A DNA stretch of 64,000 bases from DMER64 sp964542305. Its GTDB lineage: Bacteria; Bacteroidota; Bacteroidia; Bacteroidales; UBA932. Positions 25,606 through 34,891 of the stretch are shown here, piece by piece; position 1 is the first letter of the stretch, and each line of letters opens with the position of its first letter. The notes below the pieces were generated by a model. The model did not search any database, was not told where the DNA came from, and was given only the letters and a program-made list of their open reading frames with translations. Location: positions 1 through 64,000 of the forward strand of contig CAZITX010000002.1 in the NCBI GenBank assembly GCA_964542305.1, written 5' to 3'. The translations under genes and the position numbers were made by a program.

Positions 25606-28515
25606 ATGTCGGAAAAACAAGGTATTCGAATTAGCAAAGTAGTCAAGGAGTTTAATATTGGGATAGGTACCCTGACCGAATTCCTTAAGAAAAAAGGAAT
25701 TGAGGTTGATGCTTCCCCAAACAGCAAGATCCCTGAAGAAGCTTATGCTCTTGTGGAAAAGGAATTCGATAAGGAATTACAAATTAAGGAAGAATCTAAA
25801 AAAATCATACTGAAGGTCAAAGAAGCAACTTCTGAAGAACCGCCCGTGCAGGAAGCAACGCATGAACCGGAACCTAAACCTACCCCTAAACCTACCCCTA
25901 AACCTGCGCCCAAACCTGCCGCAACAACAGCTCCAGAACCTGCTTCCAGGCCCGCACCGGAACCTGCTTCCAAGCCCGCACCGGAACCTGCCCCGGCACC
26001 TGCTCCTTCACCTGAAATCCGGCATGAAGAAATAGTTAAACCGGCTGTTGAACCGGAAGCTCCTGCTGAAAAAGAGGAACCGGTACAAGCTGAAAAGGAT
26101 ACCGCTGCTAAGAAAACGGAAACAACACCTGAAAAAGGAGGGCCTACGGTACTCGGAAGAATTGATCTGGATCAATTCCGGAAAAAAACTTCTGATAAAG
26201 AAGTCCCGGCTCCCAAAACAGAAAAGGAAGCTCAACCCAAAAAAATTGAGACCGGTCAACAGAAACCCGCAACGGAAAAAGAATCAAAAGCCAAACCGAA
26301 ACAGGAAAAGAAAGCGGCTCCTGCACCTCAGCCAAAACCCGTAGCACCCGAACACATTGAAACCGAGTTTGAAAAACTGGCCGGACCAAAAATCACCGGG
26401 CAAATAGACCTTTCTCAGTTTGACAGAAAGAAATCAACTGAAGAAAAAGACAAATCAAAAACAACAGACAAACATAAAGGGAAACGCGAAAGAATTCAGA
26501 AGCCACACAGGGAACGTGTAGACGTAAATAAAGTATCGCCCAAAAAGGGAGAAAACGGAGGACGCGGAAAAGCTCGCGGGAAAGAACGTTTTAAACCCAT
26601 GCACGTGGAGATTGATGAGGATGCCATTCAGAAACAAATAAAGGAAACATACGCCCGGATGACCGAAGGTAAAGGGAAAACCAAAGGGTCCAAACACCGT
26701 AGGGAGAAAAGGGAGATTGTTAGCCAGCGTTTGGCAGAAGAGCAGGAACGCAAAGAACAGGAAAGCACGGTATTGAAAGTTACCGAATTTGTCACAGTCA
26801 ATGAACTGGCAACACTCATGAACGTTCCTGTTGTCAAGGTTATCGACGCTTGTATGAACCTGGGACTGATGGTTTCCATTAATCAACGTTTGGATGCCGA
26901 AGCCATGGAACTTGTAGCTGAAGAGTTCGGTTTTAAAATGGAATTTGTTACCGCAGATCTACAGGAGACCATCCAGGAAGAAGAAGATGACCCGGCCGAT
27001 CTGAGTGAAAGACCTCCCATCGTTACGGTAATGGGACACGTTGACCACGGAAAAACATCACTGCTGGACTACATTCGCGATGCCAATGTTATAGCCGGAG
27101 AAGCCGGAGGGATAACGCAACACATAGGAGCTTACAGTGTACGCCTGGACAACGGCCGCCTGATTACTTTCCTGGATACACCGGGACACGAGGCCTTTAC
27201 AGCCATGAGGGCACGCGGGGCCAAGGTCACCGATATGGCCATCATCATCATTGCTGCCGATGATGCCATAATGCCACAGACAAAAGAAGCGATCAACCAT
27301 GCTTCTGCAGCGGGAGTTCCCATGATATTTGCCATAAACAAAATTGACAAAACAGGTGCAAATCCCGAAAAGATCAGGGAACAGCTGGCCAATATGAACA
27401 TCCTGGTTGAAGACTGGGGTGGAAAATACCAGTGCCAGGAAATCTCGGCAAAACAAGGCACCAATGTGGATAAGCTTCTGGAAAAAGTGCTCCTGGAGGC
27501 AGACTTGCTGGAATTAAGGTCAAATCCGAATAAAAGGGCTTCAGGAACTGTCATTGAATCGTCATTGGACAAAGGCCGGGGATACCTGGCAACCATCCTG
27601 GTCCAGAACGGCACATTACACCAGGGCGATGTCCTTTTAAGCGGTTGCTGTTCAGGAAAAGTACGCGCAATGTATAACGAAAGGGGACAAAAGATATCCC
27701 AGGCGGGTCCGGCTACCCCGGCATCTGTACTGGGATTGAACGGTGCCCCTCCCGCCGGAGAGCTGTTTACGGTTCTGGAAGACGAGAAAGAAGCCCGCGA
27801 ATTGGCCGGTAAAAGAGAACAACTCATTCGCATACAGGGTCTTAAAACACAAAAACACATTACTCTGGAAGAAATCGGAAGGCGGATCGCCGTAGGAAAT
27901 TTCCAGGAATTGAATATTATCGTCAAAGCAGACGTAGACGGATCAATAGAAGCACTCTCAGACTCTCTGATCAAACTCTCTACCGAGGAAGTACAGGTCA
28001 ATGTGATCCATAAAGCCGTCGGGGGCATCTCCGAATCGGATGTGCTTTTGGCTACGGCTTCCAATGCCATCATCATAGGGTTCCAGGTCCGGCCTTCATC
28101 CTCGGCTCGCAAACTTGCTGAAAAAGAAGAGATCGAGATCCGTCTTTATTCAGTGATCTACGATGCCATTGATGAGGTCAAACAAGGGATAGAAGGCATG
28201 CTCGCTCCTGAAGAAAAAGAAGAGATCACAGCAACTGTTGAAGTAAGGGAAACCTTCAAAATATCAAAAGTGGGAACAATTGCCGGTTGTATGGTCAAGG
28301 AAGGGAAGATAACACGAAATGCGAAAGTCCGTATCATCAGGGATGGCATTGTTATCTATTCAGGAACCCTCGGCTCTCTGAAGCGTTTTAAAGACGATGT
28401 GAAAGAGGTGCAATCCGGGTATGATTGCGGTCTGAACATAGACGGCTACAATGACATCAAGGTAGGTGACATTGTAGAAGCATATACCATAACGGAAGTT
28501 AAGAGGAAACTTTGA
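25606..28515 (+). CDS. infB: translation initiation factor IF-2
   Basis: GTPase that places initiator tRNA on the 30S subunit. In this 969-aa protein, a short N-terminal IF2_N domain (about 5-60) is followed by a long Pro/Lys/Glu/Ala-rich disordered region (about 80-370) that includes direct repeats. A second IF2_N-type domain comes at about 390-450. The GTPase domain has GHVDHGKTS (477-485), DTPGHE (524-529) and NKID (578-581). Domains II-IV end in VKRKL. The TGA stop abuts the TGA of the convergent DoxX-like gene within TGATCA. Confidence 0.98.
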   Translation: MSEKQGIRISKVVKEFNIGIGTLTEFLKKKGIEVDASPNSKIPEEAYALVEKEFDKELQIKEESKKIILKVKEATSEEPPVQEATHEPEPKPTPKPTPKPAPKPAATTAPEPASRPAPEPASKPAPEPAPAPAPSPEIRHEEIVKPAVEPEAPAEKEEPVQAEKDTAAKKTETTPEKGGPTVLGRIDLDQFRKKTSDKEVPAPKTEKEAQPKKIETGQQKPATEKESKAKPKQEKKAAPAPQPKPVAPEHIETEFEKLAGPKITGQIDLSQFDRKKSTEEKDKSKTTDKHKGKRERIQKPHRERVDVNKVSPKKGENGGRGKARGKERFKPMHVEIDEDAIQKQIKETYARMTEGKGKTKGSKHRREKREIVSQRLAEEQERKEQESTVLKVTEFVTVNELATLMNVPVVKVIDACMNLGLMVSINQRLDAEAMELVAEEFGFKMEFVTADLQETIQEEEDDPADLSERPPIVTVMGHVDHGKTSLLDYIRDANVIAGEAGGITQHIGAYSVRLDNGRLITFLDTPGHEAFTAMRARGAKVTDMAIIIIAADDAIMPQTKEAINHASAAGVPMIFAINKIDKTGANPEKIREQLANMNILVEDWGGKYQCQEISAKQGTNVDKLLEKVLLEADLLELRSNPNKRASGTVIESSLDKGRGYLATILVQNGTLHQGDVLLSGCCSGKVRAMYNERGQKISQAGPATPASVLGLNGAPPAGELFTVLEDEKEARELAGKREQLIRIQGLKTQKHITLEEIGRRIAVGNFQELNIIVKADVDGSIEALSDSLIKLSTEEVQVNVIHKAVGGISESDVLLATASNAIIIGFQVRPSSSARKLAEKEEIEIRLYSVIYDAIDEVKQGIEGMLAPEEKEEITATVEVRETFKISKVGTIAGCMVKEGKITRNAKVRIIRDGIVIYSGTLGSLKRFKDDVKEVQSGYDCGLNIDGYNDIKVGDIVEAYTITEVKRKL
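25873..25995 (+). repeat. Pro/Lys/Ala direct repeats inside infB
   Basis: Two repeat types encode part of the disordered IF-2 region. A 12-base unit, CCTAAACCTACC and variants, is repeated from 25873 to 25920 and encodes PKPT/PKPA. A 24-base unit beginning GAACCTGCTTCC occurs at 25936-25959 and again at 25960-25983 with one difference, and encodes EPASRPAP/EPASKPAP. The tract may vary in length between strains. Confidence 0.8.
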
Positions 28516-29745
28516 TCAATAGCGTTCCCTGGAAAACCAGAATCCTTTCCTGAGAAGAAAGATCAGTAACAACACCAAGGCGACAAAAACCTGTGTTCTC
28601 AATCGTGTGTGAATACGGGTTTTTGCTATTAGCATTTCATGGTCTTGATATACCAGTTCTTGCCATTCCTGAAGCGAGGGAATATCACGAAATCCGTATT
28701 TTGCCAATACAATACCTTTTTTCATTACCATCAACCCGGGTGTGGAACGTATCATGGTAAGCAGTGTTTTTTTATCGGCCAGGTATACAGGCATTTCCAA
28801 TCCGTTTTCCAGCAAAATATTATGTATTGTATCTGCCGGTAACGCACTGATTGTGTAAAACGGCCGGTTGTTCTCCCTGCATTCGGCTACCAGCGGACCC
28901 AGTTTTTGAAGTATTTTACTGTTTAAATTGTTGCCCGATGTAATCAACAAAACCAGCGCTGTACGTTCTTGACCGATGATGGAGTCGGTTAATGAATTCC
29001 CGTTGATATCACGAACAGAAAAATCTGTAATTTTATGACGTTTACCGGTACGTATTTCCCTTGTTCTGCTGTCTACAAAGGTCCAGGTACTGTCAGGAAG
29101 TGAATCGGCAGTATATACTTTTTCTTTCCCCTGCCGGCTATATATCAATTCCGTATGATACGTGTATTCGGGGTTCTTCCGGGCTTCTTCAAGTAGCGCC
29201 CCAATGTCATTTCCTGTCCTGAATCCGCGAAAATCTACAGGTGGCAAATGCCTGTAACTGTATATGGATAAGCCGGTGATGATCAGGGCAAAAAATATAC
29301 ATACAGGCCATTCGGCCACGCCCCTGGCAACGGGAGCTGTCCTGTTCCTCTGCAGAAAAAGGATCAGGGCAAACGGCCAGAACAACAAGTTCTTGAAAAA
29401 AGTCTGCCAGTTGGATAATTTGACCGCATCCCCAAAACACCCGCAATCCTGTACCGGATCAAAAATCGCCAGCCAAAGTGTCAGCAACGTAAAAAAAGAC
29501 ATGAACAAAAACATGCCCCACGCAGCCGTGCGTTTTCTGAAATCGAGCAAAACCATAACCCCCAGAACGAATTCGAGAGAGGAAAGCATAATCCCGGCCG
29601 GTAAAGAAAGAGGAGTCAGAAATTCTACACCAAACGCATTGAAATATTCGGAAAATACCAAAGCCGATCCAATTGGGTCAACGGCTTTTACAAATCCCGA
29701 GAAAACAAAAAGCAATCCCAGGAGGACGCGGGCTAATTTTCTCAT
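28516..29745 (-). CDS. DoxX/MauE-like membrane protein with thioredoxin-like C-terminal region (BT_3928-like)
   Basis: Protein of 409 aa. The first 145 residues carry about four transmembrane helices of the DoxX/MauE type, including the conserved QDCGCFGDAVKLS loop. After a linker comes a soluble domain (about 230-365) whose pattern (ALVLLITSGNN, then PVYLADKKTLLTMIRSTPGLMVMKKG) resembles a thioredoxin fold but has no CxxC. One further hydrophobic segment lies at the C-terminus. Bacteroidota relatives are annotated BT_3928 family, with unknown function. Its ATG overlaps the tmk stop (ATGA), so the two are coupled. It abuts convergent infB exactly. Confidence 0.8.
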   Translation of the reverse strand: MRKLARVLLGLLFVFSGFVKAVDPIGSALVFSEYFNAFGVEFLTPLSLPAGIMLSSLEFVLGVMVLLDFRKRTAAWGMFLFMSFFTLLTLWLAIFDPVQDCGCFGDAVKLSNWQTFFKNLLFWPFALILFLQRNRTAPVARGVAEWPVCIFFALIITGLSIYSYRHLPPVDFRGFRTGNDIGALLEEARKNPEYTYHTELIYSRQGKEKVYTADSLPDSTWTFVDSRTREIRTGKRHKITDFSVRDINGNSLTDSIIGQERTALVLLITSGNNLNSKILQKLGPLVAECRENNRPFYTISALPADTIHNILLENGLEMPVYLADKKTLLTMIRSTPGLMVMKKGIVLAKYGFRDIPSLQEWQELVYQDHEMLIAKTRIHTRLRTQVFVALVLLLIFLLRKGFWFSRERY

Positions 29746-30410
29746 GGAAGAAAAGTTACGATTCTGCTAAAAATATCTTTCCAATCCGCCATTTTTCCGT
29801 GTTCGTCATCACACGGAATGATCCTGAACGATTTGTCCACGACGGCCTGTTGAAGGTATATTTCACGCACCGTTTTCTGAAAAACCACGGAAGCTTCGTG
29901 TATGTCACTTTTTCCTTCCAGGTAAGAACGGTCTTCTCCTTGTCTTGGAGATTCCAGTTTTTCTTTTACAAAAGAAAGGGGAACATCAAGAAAAAGATTG
30001 ATATCGGGACGCGGTATTCCAAAATGTTCGTATTCCATCTGAAGGATCCAGCTTCTCAGGCGTTTCCTTTCCGCATGGTCGTTCAATTTGGCACATTGGA
30101 AGGCAATATTGGAATAGACATACCTGTCCAGTAGAACAATATTCCCGGCATCCAGCCATTCCCTGATCCTGGAAGACATTTCATAACGATTTCCAGCAAA
30201 GAGTAAAGAAACCAGGTATGGATCCACCGTATCAATGGCACCGCAATCTCCCCTTAGAAACCGGGCAATTAAAGTGCCGTATACCGGGGTGTCGTAACAG
30301 GGAAAATGCATGAAATTCACGGCCTGTCTACGTTCTTTGAAGTAAGCCTGCATAGCTTTTAACTGGGTGGATTTACCGGCTCCGTCCAAACCTTCCAATA
30401 CGATCAACAT
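29742..30410 (-). CDS. tmk: thymidylate kinase
   Basis: Phosphorylates dTMP to dTDP. The 222-aa protein has the P-loop GLDGAGKST at residues 7-15, the DRY motif in LLDRYVYSN, and a lid region near EDRSYLEGKSD. This is a somewhat divergent member; INLFLDVPLSF is in the expected position of the family's D-LDV strand. The stop overlaps the DoxX-like start by four bases. The minus-strand TAATTTTG at 30415-30422 is only four bases before this ATG, which suggests a leaderless message. It is divergent from folP. Confidence 0.93.
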   Translation of the reverse strand: MLIVLEGLDGAGKSTQLKAMQAYFKERRQAVNFMHFPCYDTPVYGTLIARFLRGDCGAIDTVDPYLVSLLFAGNRYEMSSRIREWLDAGNIVLLDRYVYSNIAFQCAKLNDHAERKRLRSWILQMEYEHFGIPRPDINLFLDVPLSFVKEKLESPRQGEDRSYLEGKSDIHEASVVFQKTVREIYLQQAVVDKSFRIIPCDDEHGKMADWKDIFSRIVTFLP

Positions 30411-30414
30411 AATG

Positions 30415-30458
30415 CAAAATTACACAAAATTCCCGTCTCTCATTTTTTATTATTTTTG
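30415..30458. promoter_or_regulatory. divergent -7 boxes placed 4 bases from the tmk and folP start codons
   Basis: TAATTTTG on the minus strand (30415-30422) and TATTTTTG on the plus strand (30451-30458) each match TAnnTTTG, and each ends four bases before the ATG it faces. With the usual distance from this element to the start site, both mRNAs would begin at or next to the start codon. No clear -33 TTTG was found for either. Confidence 0.5.
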
Positions 30459-30462
30459 TTTA

Positions 30463-31257
30463 ATGAATATTAATTTCCCTGCCGTTATGGGAGTCGTAAA
30501 CTGCACTCCCGATTCTTTCTTTCCGGGATCCCGGGCTACCGGACCACAGGAAGCACTCATTATGATAGAAAAGCATTTGCAGGAAGGAGCGGATATTATT
30601 GATATTGGCGCCTGCTCCACCAGGCCCGGAGCAGATTGGCCAAGCCGGGATGAAGAATGGAAAAGGCTGGAACCGGTACTGAAAGAGCTCCGGACGCGTT
30701 TTCCCAAAACTGTTTTTTCGCTGGATACTTTCCGGCCCGGGATCGTTGAAAAAGCAGCGCCACTACTTGGGCATTTCCTGGTTAACGACATATTTGCAGG
30801 CAATTACGACAAAACCATGTTGCCTTTGATCTCCGGATTGAAAGTTCCCTGGATAGCCATGCACCGGGAACCTTACCGGGGTCCTGGAGAGATTACACGA
30901 TTTTTCTTCAAAGTCGCTGAACAGGCAGACAAATACGGTATCAATGAATTTATTCTGGATCCCGGCTTTGGATTCAACAAGGATGTGGATCAGAATTTTG
31001 AAGTCATAGCCTCCCTGCCTTCCCTGGTACCAAAGAACGAATATGGATACCCTATTGCTCCGCTTTTGGCGGGAATATCCAGGAAAAGACTCACCTACAT
31101 GCCTCTCGGCACAACTCCGGAAAATGCCCTTATCAGCACGCAGGCTCTGCATCTTCACCTGCTTTTCAAAGGAGTATCCATATTACGTGTTCATGATGTG
31201 GCCGAGGCCCGTCAAATGATCACTCTCTATAGAAAAATGAGTACCTTTGCTAATTAA
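30463..31257 (+). CDS. folP: dihydropteroate synthase
   Basis: Condenses p-aminobenzoate with 6-hydroxymethyl-dihydropterin pyrophosphate in folate synthesis; it is the sulfonamide target. The 264-aa TIM-barrel protein contains MGVVNCTPDSF (9-19), DIGACSTRPGA, DPGFGFNKD and a C-terminal RVHDVAEAR. The frame is open back to 30367, but the ATG at 30463 is right: the earlier stretch overlaps tmk and lacks family similarity. A TATTTTTG element ends four bases before this ATG. purB follows after 15 bases. Confidence 0.96.
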   Translation: MNINFPAVMGVVNCTPDSFFPGSRATGPQEALIMIEKHLQEGADIIDIGACSTRPGADWPSRDEEWKRLEPVLKELRTRFPKTVFSLDTFRPGIVEKAAPLLGHFLVNDIFAGNYDKTMLPLISGLKVPWIAMHREPYRGPGEITRFFFKVAEQADKYGINEFILDPGFGFNKDVDQNFEVIASLPSLVPKNEYGYPIAPLLAGISRKRLTYMPLGTTPENALISTQALHLHLLFKGVSILRVHDVAEARQMITLYRKMSTFAN

Positions 31258-31272
31258 TCAAATATCATCTTT

Positions 31273-32616
31273 ATGGAATTCAACCCTTTGCTTGCCATAT
31301 CGCCCATTGATGGGAGGTATTATGCACAGACTGCACCCCTTAACCAGTATTTTTCGGAATTTGCACTGATCCGGTACCGGCTGCAGGTAGAAGTAGAATA
31401 TTTTATCGCCCTCTGTAAATTACCCCTCCCCCAACTCCGTGATGTGGATTCACGCTGGTATCCCATATTGCGGAACGTATACAGAAATTTTTCTATTACA
31501 GACGCAAAAGTGATCAAGGCACAGGAAAAAGTGACCAATCACGATGTGAAATCTGTAGAATATTTCCTGAAAAACAAAATGAGAGCACTGGGTCTTGAGA
31601 AGTATTGTGAATTCATTCATTTTGGACTCACTTCACAGGACATCAATAATACGGCCGTACCTTTGAGCCTCAAACACGGGATACAGAAAGAATACCTTCC
31701 CGTCTTGAACAAAACCATAGAAATGTTGAATGAAAAGGCGAATGAATGGGGCCCGGTGGTAATGCTGGCACATACACACGGACAACCGGCCTCTCCTACC
31801 CGTCTTGGAAAAGAACTGCGGGTTTTTCAGATTCGCCTGGAAGAACAAATAAAAAGTCTGGAACAGATTCCTTTTGCAGCCAAATTCGGCGGCTCCACAG
31901 GAAATTTTAATGCGCATAACGTGGCTTATCCACATATAGACTGGCATCGTTTTGCCAATAAATTTGTATCTGTAAACCTGGGTCTTTACCGTTCTTTCCC
32001 AACAACACAAATAGAACATTACGATCATATAGCGTCCCTATGCCACAATCTGAGCCGGATCAATACCATCTGCATAGATCTTTGCCGGGATATGTGGTCA
32101 TACATAGCTATGAATTATTTCAAACAACACATAAAAGATAAGGAAATTGGATCTTCGGCCATGCCCCATAAGATCAATCCCATAGATTTTGAAAATGCAG
32201 AAGGGAATTTTGGAGTAGCCAATGCCATATTTGCCCACTTGGCTGCCAAATTGCCCATTTCACGTCTCCAAAGGGACCTGACCGATTCTACTGTGATGCG
32301 GAATCTGGGAGTTCCGATGGCTCACACCCTGTTGGCCATGAAATCACTGCAAAGGGGATTCGGGAAACTGCTCCTGAACCGTTCAGCAATAGATAAGGAT
32401 ATAGACGAGAATTGGGCAATCATTTCCGAGGCCATTCAAACCATCCTGAGAAGGGAAAACTATCCCCAGCCTTATGAAACACTTAAGGAACTTACCCGTA
32501 CCAATATGCATATTGACAAGGATTACCTGCATGCATTTATCCGCAGCCTGGATATAAGTCAGGAAGTGAAAGACGAACTGCTGCAGATCACGCCTTCAAA
32601 TTATACGGGTCAATAA
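31273..32616 (+). CDS. purB: adenylosuccinate lyase
   Basis: Catalyses two fumarate-releasing steps of purine synthesis (SAICAR to AICAR, adenylosuccinate to AMP). The 447-aa fumarase/aspartase-superfamily protein has HFGLTSQDINNT, the TQIEHYDH region, and the signature GSSAMPHKINPIDFENAEGN, whose flexible loop carries the catalytic Ser. The length and layout match the E. coli-like type. It lies 15 bases after folP and 11 bases before the M64 peptidase gene, so these four genes to yjjG appear to form one operon. Confidence 0.97.
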   Translation: MEFNPLLAISPIDGRYYAQTAPLNQYFSEFALIRYRLQVEVEYFIALCKLPLPQLRDVDSRWYPILRNVYRNFSITDAKVIKAQEKVTNHDVKSVEYFLKNKMRALGLEKYCEFIHFGLTSQDINNTAVPLSLKHGIQKEYLPVLNKTIEMLNEKANEWGPVVMLAHTHGQPASPTRLGKELRVFQIRLEEQIKSLEQIPFAAKFGGSTGNFNAHNVAYPHIDWHRFANKFVSVNLGLYRSFPTTQIEHYDHIASLCHNLSRINTICIDLCRDMWSYIAMNYFKQHIKDKEIGSSAMPHKINPIDFENAEGNFGVANAIFAHLAAKLPISRLQRDLTDSTVMRNLGVPMAHTLLAMKSLQRGFGKLLLNRSAIDKDIDENWAIISEAIQTILRRENYPQPYETLKELTRTNMHIDKDYLHAFIRSLDISQEVKDELLQITPSNYTGQ

Positions 32617-32627
32617 TTCTATCATAT

Positions 32628-33866
32628 ATGAAAAAATGTGTCCTGCTTATCATTTGCCTGGGTTTTACAGCAATAATCCGGGCTCAACCCGTTTTGTACG
32701 AAGATTATTTTACCGGAGAACGGCTTCGCCTTGATCTGGTATTCGCCGGTAATGCCTCATCCCAGGATGTCTTTTTACTTGCTTTGCACAAGGAGCCCGT
32801 CTGGGCCGGCCCCACAAAGCAGCTGATCGCCCCTTTTACATTCGGGGAATATCAATATAAGGTATTTACAAAACAAGAGGATCTTATCTATTCCAAAGGC
32901 TTTAATTCGCTCTTTATGGAATGGCGAACCACCCGGGAAGCAACACTAAGGGATATGGCCTACAATACGTCTTTGTGGATACCCTACCCCAAAGACACAG
33001 TTTATTGTGAAATATACGCAAGAACCCCGGGGGACGGGACGTATCAACCTATGAAAAAATTCCTTATTGATCCGGCAGATTGTCTGATCTCTGAAGAAAA
33101 ACCGATTTGTCAGGCAGAAATACTGCTGGAAAATGGACCTCTTGAAAATAAAGTGGATTTGTTATTTGTTGCCGAGGGATACCGTCAGACAGAGATGGAA
33201 AAATTCAAAAGGGATGCAGCCCGCTTTACAGAATATTTATTTGAATACGAGCCCTTCCGTTCGCGCAGAGAAGATTTTAATATATGGATCCTTCCTCTTG
33301 TTTCTGAAGATTCCGGCCCCGATATCCCCCGCTTTGATGTTTGGCACAAAACGGCACTCGGCAGTTCCTTTGATACATTTTATACGGACCGTTACATGAC
33401 AGCTCCCGATTACAGGCCGCTTGCCCGGGCTGTTTCCGGAGCACCTTTCGATGCCATATACGTGATCGTGAACACAACAACATACGGAGGCGGAGGAATA
33501 TATAATTATTACGGTCTGAGTATGTCCGATCACGCCTTGAGCAAAGAAGTCTTCGTACATGAATTCGGTCACAGCTTTGCGGGTTTGGCTGATGAATATT
33601 ACAATTCCGAAGTAGCATACATCAATATGTACCCTGAGGGAGTGGAGCCCTGGGAACCCAATATTACCACACTGGTAGATTTTGAGTCCAAATGGAAAGA
33701 TATGATGGGATCAGAAGGTGTCGGGTTGCATGAAGGAGCTGCATACGTTGCCAAGGGAATATACCGTCCTGCCCCGGATTGCCGGATGAACACCAATACC
33801 GCCCCTGCTTTTTGTCCTGTCTGTCAAAGAGCCATCGGGAAAATAATAGATTATTATACAAAATGA
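32628..33866 (+). CDS. M64 family (IgA peptidase-like) secreted metallopeptidase
   Basis: Exported protein of 412 aa with a signal peptide (about 1-19, ending IIRAQ), an N-terminal beta-sandwich domain (about 20-150), and the M64 metallopeptidase domain. The zinc site is HEFGH at 311-315, followed by SFAGLADEYY, the extended HExGH...LADEY motif of the family. The founding member cleaves IgA. In free-living Bacteroidota the substrate is unknown, so the IgA label should not be taken literally. Its stop codon overlaps the yjjG ATG (ATGA). Confidence 0.9.
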   Translation: MKKCVLLIICLGFTAIIRAQPVLYEDYFTGERLRLDLVFAGNASSQDVFLLALHKEPVWAGPTKQLIAPFTFGEYQYKVFTKQEDLIYSKGFNSLFMEWRTTREATLRDMAYNTSLWIPYPKDTVYCEIYARTPGDGTYQPMKKFLIDPADCLISEEKPICQAEILLENGPLENKVDLLFVAEGYRQTEMEKFKRDAARFTEYLFEYEPFRSRREDFNIWILPLVSEDSGPDIPRFDVWHKTALGSSFDTFYTDRYMTAPDYRPLARAVSGAPFDAIYVIVNTTTYGGGGIYNYYGLSMSDHALSKEVFVHEFGHSFAGLADEYYNSEVAYINMYPEGVEPWEPNITTLVDFESKWKDMMGSEGVGLHEGAAYVAKGIYRPAPDCRMNTNTAPAFCPVCQRAIGKIIDYYTK

Positions 33867-34561
33867 AATATCGCTATTTCCTGTTCGATCTGGACAACAC
33901 GTTGTGGGATTTTGATGCCAATGCAAGGGAATGTATAGCCGTACTCATCAACAGGCATAACCTGACGGAATTCCTGCCGGATCCGGATGACTTTTATAAA
34001 ATGTACAAAGCCAATAACCAAAAGCTCTGGGCCATGTACGAGGCAGGAGAAATCACCCAGCAAAAACTGCGTTATGTAAGATTTGTCATTACATTAAGAG
34101 AAGCGGGGGTTCCGGATCCCGATCAATGGGGCCCTGTTTTTGGCCAACAATACCTGGAGCTGATGCCCTCCATGACACGTCTTGTACCCCATGCGATGAA
34201 GCTTTTGGAATATTTAAGTGCAAAAGGCTGTGAAATGGCGCTTTTAACCAACGGTTTCAAACAGGTCCAATACGAAAAAATACGCAACAGCGGACTGGAT
34301 ATCTTTTTCAAAAACAGGGTGTTTATATCAGAAGAAGTGGGTTATCACAAGCCCCATCCTAAAATATTCACAGCTGCAATCACTTCCATAAACGGCAAGA
34401 AAAAGGAAACCTTGATGGTGGGAGATAATTTTGAAACAGATATTGAAGGTGCACAGGTGTTTGGCATTGACCAGTATTATTACAACCCGGCAGGGAAACC
34501 TTGTGAAGGATCACCTACTTATATGGGAAAAGACCTTCGTGATTTGATGGACCTGGTGTAA
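33863..34561 (+). CDS. yjjG: HAD-superfamily 5'-nucleotidase, YjjG type
   Basis: Cytoplasmic phosphatase of 232 aa that dephosphorylates non-canonical pyrimidine nucleotides in its best-studied relatives. The nucleophile motif FDLDNTLWDFD (Asp9, Asp11) sits at the N-terminus, followed by LLTNGFKQVQ (motif II), the Lys of YHKPHPKIF, and MVGDNFETDIEGA (motif IV). Translation starts at 33863, where ATGA overlaps the M64 stop. An upstream in-frame ATG at 33779 lies inside the M64 gene and is unlikely. The last 47 bases overlap the convergent septum-formation gene. Confidence 0.88.
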   Translation: MKYRYFLFDLDNTLWDFDANARECIAVLINRHNLTEFLPDPDDFYKMYKANNQKLWAMYEAGEITQQKLRYVRFVITLREAGVPDPDQWGPVFGQQYLELMPSMTRLVPHAMKLLEYLSAKGCEMALLTNGFKQVQYEKIRNSGLDIFFKNRVFISEEVGYHKPHPKIFTAAITSINGKKKETLMVGDNFETDIEGAQVFGIDQYYYNPAGKPCEGSPTYMGKDLRDLMDLV

Positions 34562-34853
34562 TGATGAAAACATCTTCATTTGATTTGTGAAAATAATATT
34601 TTTCGCGTGCGAATTTCTCCAGGGAATCTTTGTTGGATTGTAATTCACGCAGATTTCTTTCTGTTTGATGTATCTTTTCTTTATAGTATCTTTGTTGGGA
34701 TTTGTTTTCGGAATATTCACCCAATGCTCGAACCCAGCCTGTTAGGCTGTTATTGTCAAAAAATAGGATCCAGACAATGAAAATGAACGTTACAATAAAA
34801 TACCTGTTCCTTATTAAGGCAAGGAAACGGTCGTATTTGAAACGCGTGCGCAT
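34515..34853 (-). CDS. FtsB/DivIC-like septum formation initiator
   Basis: Small bitopic membrane protein of 112 aa for the divisome. One transmembrane helix (about residues 17-36, FIVTFIFIVWILFF) is followed by a coiled coil (about 50-85) and the family's AREKYYFHKSNEDVFII segment. FtsB/DivIC proteins bind FtsL and FtsQ/DivIB and help activate septal wall synthesis. The C-terminal tail after that segment is encoded opposite the end of yjjG. A TATATTTG box on the minus strand at 34870-34877 lies 16 bases before the ATG. Confidence 0.88.
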   Translation of the reverse strand: MRTRFKYDRFLALIRNRYFIVTFIFIVWILFFDNNSLTGWVRALGEYSENKSQQRYYKEKIHQTERNLRELQSNKDSLEKFAREKYYFHKSNEDVFIITPGPSNHEGLFPYK

Positions 34854-34891
34854 GGGTTATGTATTTTCACAAATATAAGAGGTTTTTCGTT

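Noticed and set aside
27132..28112. 326-aa minus-strand open frame inside infB
   Set aside because: Ser/Ala-rich and antisense to the IF-2 GTPase domain; no independent support such as a promoter or known motif.
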